Shown here in pieces: positions 62,394 to 64,000 of a stretch of DNA of 64,000 bases. The stretch spans positions 124,001 through 188,000 of the forward strand of contig MU400523.1 in NCBI GenBank assembly GCA_022578965.1, written 5' to 3'. Made by a program: the position numbers and the translations under genes. A model generated the notes under the pieces. The model did no database searches. It was not told where the DNA came from and worked only from the letters and a program-made list of their open reading frames with translations. The stretch is from Xylaria sp. FL1777. Taxonomy: Eukaryota > Ascomycota > Sordariomycetes > Xylariales > Xylariaceae. Position 1 is the first letter of the stretch; each line of letters starts with the position of its first letter.

Positions 62394-62945
62394 GTTTTTG
62401 GCTAATCCGGCGCCGGCAACAATTAGGCAAAGGGCCATTATACCGAAGGCGCCGAGCTCGTTGATTAGGTGCTCCATGTCGTGATGCGGGAGGCAGAGGG
62501 TTGTGACTATCTGCAAGGGTTTCAGGTCGCGCACTCTTTTGGAAGTCTTTTCGAACATTCGCGAGGAGTATTCTGATAGGATCATGGCGATATATTCCAT
62601 GATACCATCGCCAAAGGTGACAAGGGCTTTGTTGTTCTCTGTTCACAAGAGCAGCCTACACATGTTTCATCTTAGACCTTGTTTCCGTCTGTGTATAAGA
62701 CTACCAAGGTACTCATCAAGATAAAAAGGGCTGTTATCCGAGTGATTGGTCTCTGATATTGTTGTAGAGCTGTATAATGCTACACTGTTAATCCACCAGC
62801 TCGTCGAAAACGCAGACGTGACCTTTTGCATCGACAACGATGCGCTACATGATATCTACTAGAGAACTCTTAAGATCTCTTCACCCTCGTACGGCGGTTT
62901 GAACTATCTTGTGTCCGCCGTCATGTTGGGTGTATCAATATTTGT
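62394..62945 (+). pseudogene. Beta-tubulin pseudogene fragment
   Basis: The plus strand reads as the central part of beta-tubulin despite breaks. VFG-stop-SGAGNN-stop-AKGHYTEGAELVD-stop begins at 62394; the stops lie at 62403-62405, 62424-62426 and 62466-62468. REAEGCDYLQGFQ follows. A deletion with frameshift near 62533 removes the glycine-rich GTP loop. IREEYSDRIMAIYS and PSPK continue to 62615, then about 120 bp of extra sequence, then [28 protein letters not shown], a stop at 62860-62862, and [12 protein letters not shown] to 62945. The first three stops fall where beta-tubulin has Gln, Trp and Gln, that is CAA-to-TAA, TGG-to-TAG and CAG-to-TAG transitions. No functional product is possible. 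Confidence 0.85.
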
Positions 62946-63418
62946 AAGTTTCCCTGCTCTCGCTCATTTGCCCGTTTCCCTCGTCTAGTTCCCATCTCAT
63001 CGCTTTTCCCCATTCCATCCATGCGCTCACTACATTGCACGCAAATTTACAGTATCAGTTTGCGCAATCGCGAGCTGCTAGATTTAAAGTTAATAAAGGT
63101 AATCAAATAAAGGTGATTAACTAAATAAATAAATAAAAATTTTAATTGTTCCTCACTTAATAAATACTAGCCAATTCAAAGGTTCTTCATTTTTCATACT
63201 ATTTCTAAGATACTCAATACCAGCCATATTTACACCATACGGCCTAAACTGCATCCGCATTAAGGTACCTGGGTAGCTTGGGGGCGATTGAGATCACGCC
63301 AAGAGTGGTGGTCATTTGCTGACTGTGTTTAACTGCCAGCGCTCACTCACTAGGTATTACTCCCATTCGGCTCTACATCCATCCAGAGCCCTGTGAGATT
63401 ATGCTCCGTATCTAGACC
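62946..63418. other. Intergenic, upstream of NmrA-like gene
   Basis: Contains a short AAAT repeat near 63124-63137 and presumably the promoter of the following gene. A GTAAGT directly after the tubulin relic may be a remnant donor site. Confidence 0.35.
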
Positions 63419-64000
63419 ATGCCGAAGCTCATCTGTGTAATCGGGGTCACAGGTAACCAAGGTGGTTCCGTCGCCCAGCGATTTCTTCAAGACCTGACTT
63501 TCAAGGTGCGGGGTCTCACTCGTAATCCCACGTCCGAAAAGGCCAAACAACTCGCTGCGCAAGGTATTGAAATAGTCCAGGCGGAATTGGACGATGTGCA
63601 GAGTCTCAAATACGCCTTCAGAGGCGCCAACTTGATCTTCAGTGTCACTCAGTACTGGGAGCCGTTTTTCCGACCCGATTGCAGACAGGAAGCTCAGGCA
63701 CAAGGCATATCATGTCGAAAGTATGCATACAACGTCGAGTATCAACAGGGCCGGAATATCGCCGACGCCGCTGCCACCGTAATCGACTCTCTTGAACCTA
63801 ATGGGTTTCTGGTCTCAACCTTGAGTCACGCGGGGATCTGCAGCAAAGGCGTACTCAAGGAGGCTTATCACTTCGACTCCAAGGCCGATATCTTCCCGCG
63901 ATATGTCGATGAGAAATACCCAGCACTGGCCGCCAAGATGAGCTGCATTCAAACGGGGTGCTTCATGACTAGCTACAGGCTATTGTCGACTTCCTGGTAT
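63419..64000 (+). CDS. NmrA-like NAD(P)-binding protein (partial, runs off the window)
   Basis: An uninterrupted frame of 194 codons starts at ATG 63419 and is open to the last base. Gly9, Gly12 and Gly15 in VIGVTGNQGGSV form the GxxGxxG dinucleotide site of a Rossmann fold. GLTRNPTSEKAKQLAAQG and VQAELDD follow in the spacing typical of the NmrA-like (PF05368) family, then FSVTQYWEP and the Gly-Arg-Asn of QQGRNIADAA. Members sense the NAD(P) redox state or act as atypical short-chain reductases. The C-terminal part is outside the window, so the exact subgroup is open. Confidence 0.85.
   Translation, partial: MPKLICVIGVTGNQGGSVAQRFLQDLTFKVRGLTRNPTSEKAKQLAAQGIEIVQAELDDVQSLKYAFRGANLIFSVTQYWEPFFRPDCRQEAQAQGISCRKYAYNVEYQQGRNIADAAATVIDSLEPNGFLVSTLSHAGICSKGVLKEAYHFDSKADIFPRYVDEKYPALAAKMSCIQTGCFMTSYRLLSTSWY

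Noticed and set aside
62362..62646. Minus-strand frames with a hydrophobic C-terminus
   Set aside because: They are the antisense of the beta-tubulin pseudogene, whose plus-strand reading is unmistakable.

Overview
The window is nuclear DNA of a filamentous ascomycete (Pezizomycotina; Sordariomycetes would fit, but nothing here proves the class). The evidence is: short GT-AG introns of about 50-160 nt, often with CTGAC/CTAAC branch sites; fungal-only families (PalI/Rim9, DUF1996, CmcJ/AsaB-like, 2EXR-like, Mcp2-type ABC1 kinase); a tRNA-Tyr with an intron; and a 23-kb AT-saturated block made by C-to-T/G-to-A hypermutation of transposons, the signature of repeat-induced point mutation.

Layout. 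1-12.6 kb is accessory-looking: a decayed amidase fragment, an intact five-exon CmcJ/AsaB-like gene, a metacaspase-like gene with a one-base frameshift, a six-exon alpha/beta hydrolase, a DXD-type glycosyltransferase, tRNA-Tyr(GTA), and a three-exon secreted ribosome-inactivating protein. 12.6-18.6 kb is gene-poor, with one secreted DUF1996 protein and a small minisatellite. 18.6-33.1 kb looks like conserved core genome: a septin-type GTPase, a mitochondrial ABC1/ADCK-type kinase, PalI of the ambient-pH pathway, and a 2EXR-like protein. 33.1-35.6 kb holds only relics.

35,632-58,484 is one LTR retrotransposon (209-bp LTRs, GTTAG target duplication). It is interrupted near its right end by a second LTR retrotransposon at 50,342-58,074 (516-bp LTRs, AATTA target duplication). 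Both are hypermutated and have no intact reading frame. Comparing the two outer LTRs base by base shows a strong 5'-neighbour effect on the mutation: cytosines after T or C are always changed, those after A about half the time, and those after G almost never.

58.5-64 kb returns to normal composition: a J-domain protein with a C-terminal zinc-binding cluster, a small one-pass membrane protein, a beta-tubulin pseudogene whose stops are all transitions of the same kind, and the start of an NmrA-like gene that runs off the window. The accessory genes do not form an obvious single pathway. The core genes are unrelated housekeeping and signalling functions.
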